From NCBI GenBank assembly GCA_022749755.1, contig CM040441.1, positions 21,081,475 to 21,145,474 of the forward strand: a stretch of DNA of 64,000 nt, given 5' to 3'. The DNA is from Azadirachta indica (lineage: Eukaryota > Streptophyta > Magnoliopsida > Sapindales > Meliaceae). The notes below the pieces were generated by a model that was not told the origin of the DNA, searched no databases, and saw only the letters and a list, made by a program, of their open reading frames with translations. Within the stretch, counting starts at the first letter, position 1. Every line of letters starts with the position of its first letter. Position numbers and translations under genes: made by a program. Below, in pieces: positions 1 to 11,904 of this stretch.

Positions 1-1545
1 AAAGTCAGATTGACAGGCAGCCACGTTAATTAATCTTTTAAGCCAGAAACGAAGGTCTTCATCTTTCAGAAGTCCTTAATGGTGGTGGGATTAAGCTTCT
101 TGAAACATGATTGATGGCTGGGAATCCCAAACCATCTTTTTAACTACTAGCCACTAAAGAAATCTCCAAGGAAATAGCTCCAATTGGCTTAGGGAAGTTA
201 TTTTGGAAGAAAAAAAAAATTCTTTTTTAAAATATTACCTAAAAGAAATGCAAATTCGTCTGAGATCCCTTGTAATAGAAAAGGAATACTTTACCCAAAC
301 AATACTAGGAGCGAATTCTACTCTAGTGACCAAATCTATAGTGCAGAATCGATGATCATGGACTCCGTAGCTAATGGTAGTTTTGTTAATGCAATTAATT
401 TGGGATTGCATAATACATGTATTTTTTAAAAAATAAAATCCTTAATTTCCAACCTTTTCAAAGGTGCAAATGTAGCTGATGCTTCTTTAATTTGTAAATT
501 GATACATATCCAATAATCTAAATTAATCAATGAATATTTTCTCAAGCAAATCAGATGCAGTTTTAGTTATTGACAAAGAATAAATTCATTTCTGTTAGCA
601 ATTCTGCAAAGAATTGCTAATCTCTCATGCTTGATTTGCTTCCCAGTTAGTTGCCGAATTATGCTAATTGATTCATGTCCCAGAATATTCTTGGTCGTTA
701 TATATACTGCAACATGATTGATGATGGACGGTAAGAAATTGAGATATGCCTTGTTTATAGTGTCACAATAATATAATTGATACGACTGTAAACAATTACT
801 TGCACACAACATTACCCTAACTGTATCTCAAATTTACACCTATACGTGTTAAAGAACACAAAATTGAATGGAAAGATACATAAAAATAAATAAATTTATA
901 GATAACTGCAATATATCAAATGGAAAATCTAGAATAAAAGGCATTAATGAGACCAACAAAGCAATAAGATACAGAGAAATTCAAGAAATTTTGGCTTAAA
1001 AACTTATATAATGAAAGGGACGTCTATGGTTGCATTATAGCAGAAAGAGAATTAATGATAGGATTAGGGACCTAATTACATCCATTATATATAAGAATGA
1101 AATAAAGGATTTTCGAACCTTGCAATATTACTGCAGGCTTTCTCTCTCTTTCCCTTTGTAAAACACATTAGCTTGGATCTTGCAACATTTTTCTATATGT
1201 AGTTGATTATTGAGTCCAACTCATCTGTTTCAATGACGAAACAACGTAAAGTCTCAATGTTGTCTAAAAGTATTAAAGAGAGTGTCATTCTGTCATCCAA
1301 GAACCCCTGTGTTTGGTGTAGGAATTTCTGACACATGAATCCCTTGAAACTCTTCATCACCCAAGTGAAATCAAATAATCCCTTGGTTGTCATCATTTTG
1401 CAATGCTAATTAATTAATAACAAAACCCATTCATATGTATGTGCTATTAAATTAATGTATAATTAATGGATACGAAGAATAGTTTTGCCTTTTGGGAGAA
1501 TTATTCTAAGTTCTATAGTTGTTAGGGTCCGTAGAGTTAAAAACT
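1..1545. other. AT-rich sequence, no recognised gene
   Basis: No gene was recognised here. Two short minus-strand open frames (567-812 and 1193-1396) have no motif I can place, no convincing splice context and no neighbouring exon. The second, 67 codons, is compositionally more protein-like and could be a relic exon, but I cannot assign it. Confidence 0.5.
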
Positions 1546-1830
1546 CACTACAAGAAAAACTATCTTTTGCAGCTGAAAAATTCAGCCGCAAATAATGAAC
1601 ATTCAGTTGCAAAATTATTTTTTGCAGCCAAATTCAAGTAATTCACAGCCAAATAATAAGCCGTGTCACAAAAAATTATTTATTATTTGCGGCTAATTTT
1701 AGCGGCTGCAAAAAATATTTGCGGCTAATTTTGCAACCAATATGCATTGGCAGCAATAAATATTTGGGACCATTTCGCGACCGATATATAGCAGTCACAA
1801 ATAATTTGAAATTTTGTTTTACTACAACCT
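1546..1830 (+). mobile_element. CACTA (En/Spm-type) transposon terminus with subterminal repeats
   Basis: The sequence begins CACTACAAGAAAAAC, the canonical terminal inverted repeat of plant CACTA elements. About 250 bp follow in which short motifs of the type TTTGCAGC and GCGGCTAATTTT recur in both orientations, as in the transposase-binding subterminal region of these elements. The three bases before it (ACT, 1543-1545) would be one copy of the target duplication. I found no matching right-hand terminus (ending TTCTTGTAGTG), so this may be the left end of the element carrying the transposase at 8649-11857, or an independent truncated copy. Confidence 0.75.
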
Positions 1831-2220
1831 TTTCTTGCCAAATATTTAATTACAAAAAATATTAATTATTTATAATATTTTTATTAACTTAAATATAAAT
1901 CTCTTCAAAGTAATTTGAATATTAAATGTGAACCAAATATTAGGACCAATTTTGAACAATTTAATGAGTAAATATTGCAAAACATTGGATAGCAAATAAA
2001 AACCTGAAATATAAGAATGAAAATTTTATTTTCTGCACAATAAAATTTATAAAAAAGTTACAATGAACGAAAAATTTTAACCCATTGATTATTGATATTC
2101 ACTATCAGAAAACATCTAAGAAAAAATTTGAACTATCTTTATCATTTCTATTCCTAAAATCACCAAGTCAACTAAATTCTGCAAGAGCTCTTTGTGATTC
2201 AAAGATGTGAGATCATATTT

Positions 2221-2383
2221 AAAAATCAACTCTCATAATCATAGCTTAAAGTCCTGTTGTCCCGTGTGTATGCCAGAAAAAAGAAGTGACGGATCGTCTG
2301 AAACAACAAATTAAATACGTGGATTATTTGAGTATCTTGCTTCATACTTCATCATAAAAATCAACTCTCATAATCATAGCTTA
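2221..2383. repeat. 28-bp exact direct repeat pair
   Basis: The same 28 bp, beginning AAAAATCAACTCTC and ending CATAGCTTA, occur at 2221-2248 and 2356-2383, 135 bp apart. No target-site duplication or element structure is visible between them. Confidence 0.7.
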
Positions 2384-2508
2384 CCCGAAGAGGCAAAATT
2401 TCTTGGTTTTTAAGCTGTTAATTTTGATGAAAAAACCGAGATTTTCAGTATCCTTCAATTCAAGTTGTAACAATATAATTTCATTCATTCCATTCATCTT
2501 CAATGTTG

Positions 2509-2512
<4 letters not shown>

Positions 2513-2553
<41 letters not shown>
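2513..2553. repeat. (CT)n microsatellite
   Basis: About 41 bp of uninterrupted CT dinucleotides. It generates a spurious Leu-Ser open frame. Confidence 0.95.
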
Positions 2554-2556
<3 letters not shown>

Positions 2557-5500
2557 TTTATGAGATCCCTATCCTAAATAACAATAAATGTAGAATTTTT
2601 TATTATTTTTTTCTTTTATAAAAGCTCATTCTAAACCTTTTTTGTGTCTAAAAACTCCTTATAAACATAAATTTTATTTTTGTAATTATTATGATTGATT
2701 TGATTTTACAAAAACAAATATTAAATTTAATTAAAATTTTGTTGCTTTAAAATTAAAAAATTATCATTTAAAATAATTATTTTTTAAATTAGTATTGGAT
2801 AGAAAATTCTATCTTTATTATTATTTAGTTTTTGGGTAAAATGTCTGTCTATAATCTATTTCTTATGATGGTTTTGACGGTGAAATCCTTGCACCAGTCA
2901 AATGGTTAATTACCCAAAAATTAATTAAAAACCTAACTATAGAGGGGACTTTGTATATTTCAGAATAACAAGGAGATAAGTGATAAATAGACAAATATGA
3001 GGAAGGTATCAGCCGTTTTCCGTTTCATTACTAAATCTTTTAAATTTTTAACGCCTTGATATCAAGGTTAATTGATAATTGTACATATTAAATTAGAATA
3101 TCACGAGCGTGCAATACATGAGAGTAGCTAACTTTTTCATTTACAGTAGAAATCATATTACAAGAAAGATTTCAACCACATAAAATAAAAATAATTAATA
3201 CTTCCATTAGCTAAATTGTCCACAATTTAGTTACTTTGTCTTAACAAAAATATGTGGAAAATTAAACCATTTATTACCAAGATTCCATATATAAATGCCA
3301 GAAAAAGTTAAGAGGAAACTTACTTAGAATAGGTACACTCCCACGAGGTATAAATAGTACCTAGACTCTCTTAAGTTTGACAAGGTGGTTAGTCTCACGT
3401 AGAAATATTAATTGAGGTAATAAATCTAGCTGCTTCACAACTCTTCTACTGTGGACCAAAATTTGATTAATTCCTTTGCTTTGGCTTGGTTTGGGCTGAA
3501 TAAGAAGCTGGACCACAATACGTACTAATTATTCTCACTTCATTTTCAATTTCTTGCAAATGTTTCTCATATAATTAATTACTTGCTTCAAGTTATAATT
3601 TAACAGCAAAGTCTCTAATCATGTTGTTTCAACTAAATTCGCACTTGGGTAATTAGTTAAATGTTTTGATTTGGATTCAACCTTTTCATGGTTCATTGAT
3701 CAATTGGGCTTTTAATTAGTTACAACATCAAGATAAATGAACTGAAAAATTCTTGCATTTAAAGGCTTGTTAATTAATTTATAGAAAGCTTGTACCCCTA
3801 TATATACAACATAAGAGGTTGTGTTGTACTTACAAATTATTTAGTGAGGTAGAGCTCACAAGGCACTGCAGAATTTTGTTTGCCTAGTTTCCCTTAGGGT
3901 TAAACAGTTGTATTTACTTGGAGAATTCTTGACTTTCCTCCAGTTGTTTGATTCAATATCCTAAAATTCTTTATAATATTTTAATACTCTCTTGATGTTA
4001 TTTCTTGTTAGTAAAAATTGTTATTTTTGAGATGAGACAATTGGATATTTTAATAAAGGTGCATGTGACGAAATGATAATAAACAGTTAAAAAAATTTGA
4101 CATTTAATAGTAAAATATAATTTTATTAATTGCATGTCATAAAAATAAATAAATAAATTTAATCGTTTTTTTTTCCTATTCCCATCTTCTTCTTCCTCTA
4201 ATACCATTCCCTTCCATTTCTCCATCATTTTCACTATCATTTAACTCCTTTTTCTCTCTCTTTCACTTCTCAACATGATTGCCAAAATCCTTCTAAATCT
4301 AAGAAAATAGTATGCCAATTCCCCTTCTTGCTCAGCGCCACAGCCAAAATCCTCATATTTACATTTACACTATTTACTCTCTCAAACCCATAAATTCATT
4401 TGAAAATGTTTCAAAACCAAATCTTCAACGGCAACAGAAACCAAAAAAGTCCGAGAAGAGTTATTTTTAAATATACTTTAGTGAACATAAAAAATGAACT
4501 TTAGTGATAATAAAAAAAATAAATAAATTTAAAAATAATCAAAGTAATATATGACATATAAATTGATCTTACCTCTTGAATAACGCATCATGATCACAAT
4601 AATTAACAGCCATATAAAGACAAAAAATAGTAAATTAACAAAATAAACTCAAACTCAGGCGGCATATTTGTTTTTAAATAATATCTAGATTAAATGCACC
4701 TTTCTTAAGAAGAATATAAAAAATTCAAAATAAAAATTTAGTAAACTCAAATGATATGGAATTATATGAATATAAAAAATTAAACCAATCAAAACATCCT
4801 ATTATCTATCTATTAAAAATCAATAACAAAATACGTAGATATGATATCTAAAATAATAAATAAACAAAAATAATAATAAATAACTATATAATTAAAAAAA
4901 ATAATATCAAATTTAAGTAATTAAACATATGATACTTGTTAATTTCACTTGTAAGTAGTAGCAGTAAAGTGAGTATAAAGAGAAAAACAAGAAGGGAGTG
5001 AGAGAGAAAGGCTGTGAGGGGGACGACCATGAGAGAAGAAGAAAATAGAAGTGAGAGAGTTTAGGGTTATGGCTTTTTACTTTTACATGATTCTCATCAA
5101 TTAAAATCCAAAATATATAATATAAATAGATATATTATTAAATACATATCTAATAGTTTGTTGTGCATTGGAATAGGGAAAGGCTTTGCTTAAAAAGAAA
5201 AAGAGAGACTAAAATGTCGTTTTTCATTTAACAAAAAAGGAAATGAGCGAAGTGAAAGATAAAAGACAGCACAAGTCAAAATACATGGGGCGCATGCATA
5301 AAAATAAATTTTTGGGAATCTATTATTTAACATGAATATGTCGTTTAGTTAATTAAAGTCAAAATGTTAAAAATATATTTATATTTTAAATTGAAAATCT
5401 ATAATCATTAGATTTTATTTTATTTTTTACTAAAAAAGTTAATAAGACTAAAATAAGATACATAGCTACTCTTTTAACAAAAAAAATATACTATTGTTGA

Positions 5501-5740
5501 AACATGATTCTTGCTTAAGAGAAAGCGACAAGATAATTAAATATTATAAATACATTATAAATAAAAATATAATAATTATAAATAGTACTAAATTAAAATA
5601 TATTTTATTTTTATAATAATATATTTATTTGTAATTTATTTTATTTATTTTGTAAGATAAAAAAAATTAAGTTGTTATAATATTGTAGTACAATATTAAG
5701 TTGTTAAGGTGTTATAAAATAAAACTTATTATTATTAATA

Positions 5741-6394
5741 GCCTTTGAAGGATCAGCACAAAACTTAAGGATGAAGCAATCCTCACCATTAATTTGCTTC
5801 TCCCCTATACACCTTGCATAAACGAATATACTATCTGTTTTCCTTTAATCAAGACCTTGAAACAGATCAACCAACCACATGCATTTGAAAGTAAGCAAAT
5901 ATCTCACAAAATATCAATTAGCTGATTTTGAGCTCTAAAATTAACACACAAAATTTTACTTGAAGTGCTCGACGCAAGGGTCTCATTGGCCTTTCAACAA
6001 TGTGGGCAGTAACATAAGGTGTATGCCCCCAAACGAGCTTGCCATTACAGCAAGCATGAACCTTATTACCTCCAACTGTAAGTTCAACATACCACATATC
6101 TGGATTTATCTGCCAAAGCATAAATCCAAACCTCCAATTGCAAGTTCAACATACCACATCTAGATTCATCTGCCAAATCATAAACCTACCTGACTCCGCA
6201 CATCTACAAGCATTTTTATTCTTAACTGTCATAGTAGCAGTTTCAAACTTTGCAGCTACCATCCTAATCTTTTCCATGGCATAAGCATTTTTAATATAGT
6301 TGTGTAACTTCTGCCCACTAGAGGCATCCGTGTACTGCATCGACTTGGGAAGAATCAGTAGAGAAACACGGATTGATTGAGGAATTGAGGGCAT
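5741..6394 (-). pseudogene. DUF620-family gene fragment (two exon pieces)
   Basis: Minus-strand translation gives landmarks of the plant DUF620 family: YTDASSGQKLHNYIKNAYAM, then KFETATMTVKNKNACR, then WQINPDMWYVELTVGGNKV, and NGKLVWGHTPY with RPLRRALQ at the exon end. A donor-like GTAAAA follows LQ near 5956. A second piece (5855-5741) reads GLD, a TAA stop, then SIFVYARCIGEKQINGEDCF and LKFCADPSK, the expected next exon of the family. Similarity then stops abruptly. The biochemical role of DUF620 proteins is not established as far as I know. Damage seen: the stop in exon 2, and a roughly 60-bp internal duplication (6071-6132 and 6133-6192) that breaks the frame inside the WQMNPD block. The N-terminal half and the C-terminus are missing. 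The position between a CACTA end and a CACTA transposase suggests capture by the transposon. Confidence is high for the family and for pseudogene status. Confidence 0.85.
6071..6192. repeat. tandem duplication of about 60 bp inside the DUF620 fragment
   Basis: Unit 1 (6071-6132) and unit 2 (6133-6192) both begin TCCAAYTG and contain AAGTTCAACATACCACAT. They differ by several substitutions and a 2-bp deletion. The duplicated block encodes the WQMNPDxWYVEL segment and shifts the frame. Confidence 0.85.
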
Positions 6395-6760
6395 TGTCTT
6401 TAAAGAGGGAAATTATTTGCTAGATAGTCAACTAATAAAAGCGGGCTTTGGGATTGAGATTTGGAAATGGAATTGTTGGACAAAGAGATTGATGGCTTGA
6501 TTAAAAAAATTTGTTTTAGAAAGAGGAGATTTGGTGGCAGAGTTAGGGGGAGAAAATGGAAATATAATGATTGGGGTCCCTAGTTGTAGGTGGGATTGGT
6601 AGGGTTTAATTGTGAGAGATGTTGGAATTAAGTAGATTAGGAGAATTAATAGTCAAAAAGGAAGTATAAAATGATTTAATGGGGTTTAATATTAAAAAAT
6701 ACTTTTTTAGTGGGGTGAGTAAAATGAGTGAATTCATGAGAAAAAGGAAAAAATAAATGG
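6395..6760. other. intergenic or transposon-internal sequence, nothing recognised
   Basis: Purine-rich sequence 5' of the DUF620 fragment on its own strand. No continuation of the DUF620 coding sequence was recognised, and no other feature. Confidence 0.5.
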
Positions 6761-7345
6761 AGCGGCTGCACCATTCGTTTTGCCAAGAGCAAGATGAATG
6801 GCGCCGCCGCGCCATACAATCTGCCTAAGGCAGAATGCATGGCGCTGGTGCGCTAACTCTTGGCGTAGCTGCCACAAGCAAAGCTGACCTGCAAAGTTTA
6901 AAAATCTTGCAAATAGGTCCCCTCAACTTTGCAAATAGGTCCCCTAGTGACTTGCGCTTTGGTCTGTACTTTTCGTCTCTGAACCTCTTCTTTTTTTAGC
7001 TGAATTTAATTATTTCGAATCAAATTCACTTTAAATGGCTAATTCTCCTGTGATTTGCAAAAAATACAAGCAAAAGACTTTAAATATTGATATAAGTGGA
7101 AGATTAAACAAACAAATCAAATTAAAGAGTAAATGATAAGTATGTGTTTTAACACACTTATCAAAATAAATTAAACTTTTATTTTTTAATTGATTGTAGT
7201 AGGTGCTAGGGCGTCAAAAGCTACGCAGGAGGGCGAGTATGATTGAAGAGGTGGTGCGGTAGCGCTATTGATGGTGCGACTGCGCCATGCATTCGTCCGC
7301 ACCGAAAACCAATTTTCTCGTGATCTGCAAAAAAATATAACCAAA
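6761..7345. repeat. GC-rich repeat segment with nested inverted repeats
   Basis: This locally GC-rich island contains several GCGCCAT/ATGGCGC-type arms. A sharp hairpin spans 6809-6845: outer arms GCGCCAT and ATGGCGC, inner arms TCTGCCT and AGGCAGA around one base. Motifs near the start recur in altered form near 7270-7340, including TGCGCCAT-type words and the phrase TGATYTGCAAAAAA. It resembles a fragment of a dispersed repeat, possibly an LTR, but I see no complete element. Confidence 0.45.
7134..7163. repeat. 30-bp TG...CA near-palindrome
   Basis: Arms TGATAAG and TGTGTT pair with AACACA and CTTATCA. Only a 2-base bulge and a 2-base loop are unpaired. The outer bases TG and CA match the conserved ends of LTRs, so this could be two LTR termini fused by an internal deletion. 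That reading is inference. Confidence 0.6.
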
Positions 7346-7440
7346 ATTGGGTTTATATTATTAATTGATAGTTGTTTATGTATGATGATAATATTGTTTA
7401 ACTTGAAGATAAATTATTGTAATATGCAGATTGCATTAGA

Positions 7441-7728
7441 ATGGAAATCAAGCCATCAAAATTTAAGAGGATTTATGTGTTTTGTGGCAGTAGTCCTAGA
7501 AACAAGACTAGTTATAAAGATGATGCTATTGAACTTGGCACTTAGCTCATTGCAAGAAATATTGTTCTTGTTTATGGAGGCAGAAATATTGGTTTGATGA
7601 GTATGATCTCTCAAACTGTTTATGATGGTGGATGCCATGTCATCGGAGTTATTCCCGAAATATTATTGTCTAACGAGATAGTATTGGAAAGTAATATAGT
7701 CAATGATAATGAATTATATAATAATTAA
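7441..7728 (+). pseudogene. LONELY GUY (LOG) cytokinin phosphoribohydrolase fragment
   Basis: The frame from the ATG at 7441 reads MEIKPSKFKRIYVFCGSS, then SYKDDAIELGT, a TAG stop (7543-7545), [32 protein letters not shown] and [12 protein letters not shown]. It then loses similarity and ends at TAA (7726-7728). This matches the N-terminal third of plant LOG enzymes, which release active cytokinin bases from their ribotides. The catalytic PGGxGTxxE segment lies further downstream in the family and is absent, so the piece cannot encode an active enzyme. Odd residues: YGGRN where LOG proteins have YGGGS. There is no recognisable intron within the fragment. It lies between a CACTA terminus and the CACTA transposase, on the transposase strand, so capture by the element is likely. 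The family call is firm. Confidence 0.85.
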
Positions 7729-7937
7729 TTGTCAATATTTTATTCTTATGTAATTTAATGATTATAGCTAATGAGTAGTAGGACATTATTTCTTTCTTTT
7801 TTGTTTTGATTATGCTTGTTGTATATATATTGGAATCAAATGAAAAATAAACTATTCTTTTTTTCGATTAAATATTCTCTCTTTCTACCTTTTGATTGAA
7901 TATTTTTGCTTAAACATTAAAATCGAGTAGCCAAATT

Positions 7938-8575
7938 TGAATATTAAATAATAATTAAATAAAAAAAGTTAGAAACATAATTATTAAAAGATAATAAAAA
8001 GTTAAAATAAAATTATTGAAGGTAATTAATATAAATAAAAATTATTATAATATTAATAATATAATATAAAATTAAAACTAAAATTATTCTGTTTTGGTGG
8101 ATTTTGCTATGTCATAATTGTAATAGTTTTGCCAACTCTAACTGCTGCTTGCTATTATATGTTGCTGGTTCTGTTATGAGCTTTTTGTTGTTGAGATATG
8201 TTTTCTACTATTGTAACTAGTTTGTTGTTCTGCTTCTCTTCTACTGATGTTTTGTTGGCTGCTCTCGGAAGTTACTGCTCTCGGATATCTTTAACCAGTT
8301 CTCTAAGGATGCAATTGATGCTCTGACTTGCAATTTTTATTTGTAGCTGCTATGTATTTGGCTGCTATTACTTCTGCTGTTTGTGGCTGCTGCTGTGTTT
8401 TGGTTTTTGGATTTGTTGCTGCTGGGAACTGATGTTGGCTGGTTATGCTGCATTTATTTACTGTTGCTAGAATTAATCTTTCTCATCTGGTGGTCTCTAG
8501 TACTTAAGCTTCTCACCACTGGTCTCCAACACTACAACAACAACTTGGTCCTCTCTGTAAGTCTCTAATATCATC
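7938..8575 (+). repeat. direct repeat R1, upstream of the CACTA transposase
   Basis: The A-rich start of this block is similar to 11905-12060. Its end (8505-8562) matches 12695-12752 at about 50 of 58 positions by eye. The middle is T/C-rich with many TTGCTGCT-type words and aligns only loosely. The block carries a splice-donor-like GTAAGT (8557-8562) ahead of the transposase start, so it is probably the promoter and 5' leader of the transposase gene. Confidence 0.6.
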
Positions 8576-8648
8576 TCTAATATAAAAATATATTGTCATA
8601 AATTAGAAATAATGTGTATTAACACTTTTTAGTGATTATATTTTCAGA
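8505..8648 (+). promoter_or_regulatory. probable 5' leader exon end and intron of the CACTA transposase
   Basis: A donor-like CTGTAAGT at 8557 and an acceptor-like TTTTCAG ending at 8647 bracket an AT-rich intron of about 90 bp. The transposase ATG follows at 8649. The arrangement fits a 5' UTR intron; no transcript evidence is available here. Confidence 0.4.
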
Positions 8649-11600
8649 ATGGATAAATCTTGGATGTCTATGGATAGGAGATCACATGCATTTGTAGAAG
8701 GCATAGATAATTTTTTAAAATTTGCATTATGTCATTCAAGGAATCCTAATGCCATACATTGTCTATGCATAAAGTGTGGCAATTTCAAAGTACACACTAT
8801 TATAGAGATAAAAGAGCATTTATTTTTTAATGGTATTGATAAAAGTTATCGCACTTGGATTTGGCATGGAGAATAATGTGATTATGGGGCAAATTTACCA
8901 AATGTGGAGCAGTCATGTTTTGAATGTTATGGTAATGATGATAGGATAGATAATACTAAAAAGATGGTGCGTGTTACACAAGATGATTGCATTAGTAATC
9001 CAAAAGTTTTTCAGAAGTTATTAGATGATGCTAAGAAGCCATTGTATTTTGGTTATACAAAATATACCAAACTGTGTGCTTTGGTAAAGTTATACAACCT
9101 AAAAGCAAAATATGGATTTTTTGACCAATGTTTTTCTGATTTGTTGAAATTATTTGCTGACATGTTACCAAGTAATAAGTTGCCCCTATCAATGTATGAA
9201 ACAAAGAAGACATTTAATGCACTTGGCATGGAATATGAAAAGATACATGCTTGTCCCAATGATTGTATATTATACGAAAAACAGTTTCAAGATGCAACTA
9301 TATGTCCTCAATGTGGAGTGTCAAAATAGAAGCTTAATAAGAATTCAACCGAGCCAAAGAACAGTGTGTCCATCAAGGTTTTATGGTATTTTCTACCGAT
9401 CCCTCAATTTAGAAGAATGTTTCAAAGTGCAGAAAGAACAAAGAATTTAACATAGCATGCTAATGTGAGGGAAATTGATGTTATACTACGACATCCTTCT
9501 AATTCCCCAGCATGGAGGCTAGTTGATGACTCTTGGCCAGATTTTGCTATTAATCCACGAAAACTTTTGACTTGCACTTGTAGCTGATGGAATTAACCCA
9601 TATAATTCTCTTAGTAGTAGGTATAGTTGTTGGCCTATTGTGATGATAACTTACAATCTTCCACCATGGTTATGTATGAAAAGAAAATTTATGATGCTAA
9701 CTTTATTGATATCTGGGCCCAAACAACCTAGAAACAACATTGATGTTTATTTGCAGCCATTGATTGATGATCTAAAACAACTGTGGGAGGAAGGTATTTC
9801 GGTATATGATGCATATCATAAAGAGCACTTCAAGTTAAGAGCAATATTACTATGGACAATAAATGATTTTCCAGCGTATGGCAATTTATTTGGGCATATA
9901 ATGGAAGGATATTATGTATGTCCAGTGTGCAGTGAAGAAACCGATTGTTGCAGGTTAAAACACGATAAAAAGATGTCTTGTATGGGTTATAGAAGATTTT
10001 TGCCTCCGCATCATTCATATAGGAAGCAAAAAAAAGTTTTTAATGGTGAACAAGAATTGAGAAAAGCTCCAAAACCATTAACAGGTGAAGAAATATTAAA
10101 AAAAATTATAGAGGTATATTTTTTCCAAAGAAAACGCAAGCGTCATATTATAAGTTCTAATGGTAGTACTGAAAGTTGTTGGAAGAAAATGTCAATCATT
10201 TTTTCAGTTAGAATATTGGAAATCTTTTCATATTCAACATATTTTAGATGTTATGCACATTGAGAAAAAGGCGTGTGATAATATAATTGGTACACTATTG
10301 AACATTCCAGGTAAAATCAAAGATAAACTTACATTTCGATTAGATCTTAAAGAGATGCAGTTAAGGAATGAGTTGGCACCTACAGAGATGGCAAAAGGGA
10401 TACTTTTACCTCTAGCATGTTACACAATGTCTATAAATGAAAAAAGAAGATTTTGTAAGACGTTATTTAATGCAAAGGTTCCAGAAAGATACTCATCAAA
10501 TTTTAGAAATGTTATTTCAATGAAAGATTGTAAGCTATATAGTCTAAAGTCTCACGACTGTCATACATTGATGTAGCAATTATTGCCTGTGGCAATCCGC
10601 TCTATGTTACCTAAGCATGTCAGGTTTACAATTACTAGATTTTGGTTCTTTTTTAATATGTTATGCAAAAAAGTAGTGGATGTGGCAAAAGTTGATGAGA
10701 TGTAAACTAGTATTGTGTTGACCTTATGTATACTTGAAAAATATTTTCCTCCGTCATTTTTCGATATAATGGTTCATTTAACAGTGTATCTTGTTAGAGA
10801 AGTTAAACTATGCGAACCAGTTTATCTGCAATGGATGTACCATTTTGAACGGTTCATGAAAGTTTTGAAAGGTTATGTGAGGAATTGTAATCGTCCAGAA
10901 TAATGTATTGTAGAAGAAGCTATTGAGTTTTGCACAGAATACTTGTCTAATGTAGATGCAATTGGAATCTCATCTGGTCAAGCTTATGAAAGTGATTCTG
11001 TTGGTAGGCCATTATCAGGAGGTAAGGTAGAGACTATTGATCGTATTCAATGGGAGCAAGCTCATCGATATGTATTAGAAAATACAAGTGAAGTTCAACC
11101 ATATATTGAGTAAGTTGTAAAATTTCATTCATTTGTTGTTTGAAAATTAATTATCTAGGTCTAAAAAATATATATAACATTATTTTTTATTTTATATGTT
11201 AGGGAACACATGAGTTATTAAGGCTAGAGCATCGAAAAAAAATCTAAAGGAAAGAAGTGGTTATAAAATGAGCACAACTGCATGTTTATTTATTGGTTGC
11301 GTGACAAAGTAAATGCTAGCTAACATTTAATATTAATATTAAGGTACCAAAATAAATCATCTATGCAAAATTAACCATTTTTTATGATGCTTATATGTGT
11401 CCAAATAGCTCATGAGTTAAGTCATCCAAATAATAATATATTGGAGAACTTACAGTGGATAGCATATGGATCGCGATTTGAAGTTGTAAAATATCAAAGT
11501 TATGATGTCAACAAATGTCGTTACCATGTAAAAGGAAGAGATGCTCAGCGTGTACATCAAAATAGTGGAGTAAGCATAATTGCGAATACCATGCAAATTG

Positions 11601-11857
11601 TATGCTCCAAAGATAAAAATTCAACTATTTCGAATATGTCCTTTTATGGAGTTATTCAAAAAAATTGGGATTTAAACTATAACAAGTTTAAAATTCAAAT
11701 ATTTAAGTGCGATTGGGTGGATAGTGGTAATGGGACCAAAGTAGATGATTTAGGCTTTGTATTAGTTGATCTTAATAAGATTGGGCATAAGTCTAACCAA
11801 TTTATTTTGGCATCACAAGCAAAGCAATATTTTATATACAAGATCCAGTTGATGTAA
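8649..11857 (+). pseudogene. CACTA (En/Spm-like) TNP2-type transposase, degenerate
   Basis: Domains follow the family order. A transposase-associated N-terminal domain comes first (MDKSWMSMDRRSHAFVEGI, with cysteine and histidine positions kept). The TNP2 transposase core follows (YETKKTFNALGMEYEKIHAC, CPQCGVSK, YNLPPWLCMKRKFMM, LLWTINDFPAYGNLFGH, then CPVC and HRRFLP-like MGYRRFLPPHHSYRK), then HILDVMHIEKKACDNIIGTL. DUF4218 comes next (LEKYFPPSFFDIMVHL, VYLQWMYHFERFMK) and finally DUF4216 (YGSRFEVVKYQSYDV, IFKCDWVD, LGFVLVDLNKIGHKSNQFIL). A probable intron runs from about 11113 to 11201 (donor GTAAGTTG, acceptor TTAG). At least six stops and a frameshift near 10160-10260 make it non-functional. 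The product would cut CACTA ends in the nucleus. The second gene of autonomous elements (tnpA-like) was not recognised. Confidence in the family is very high. Confidence 0.92.
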
Positions 11858-11904
11858 AATAGTAAAAAATAATCTAAATTACACATTGAAAACTGAGTGA
11901 TCTA

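Larger units (their letters stand above)
1831..5740. other. AT-rich sequence without recognised genes
   Basis: No protein family was recognised. It contains a CT microsatellite (2513-2553) and a 28-bp exact direct repeat (2221-2248 and 2356-2383). The minus-strand frame 3998-4240 is lysine- and phenylalanine-rich and looks like chance. If the 1546 terminus and the 8649 transposase belong to one element, this would be its interior. Confidence 0.4.

Noticed and set aside
1193..1396. 67-codon minus-strand frame, protein-like composition
   Set aside because: I cannot match it to any family and see no adjoining exons; listed only as unassigned.
2403..2621. Plus-strand open frame over the CT microsatellite
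   Set aside because: Its Leu-Ser run is simply the translated CT repeat.
5960..6163. Plus-strand open frame
   Set aside because: Antisense shadow of the DUF620 fragment.
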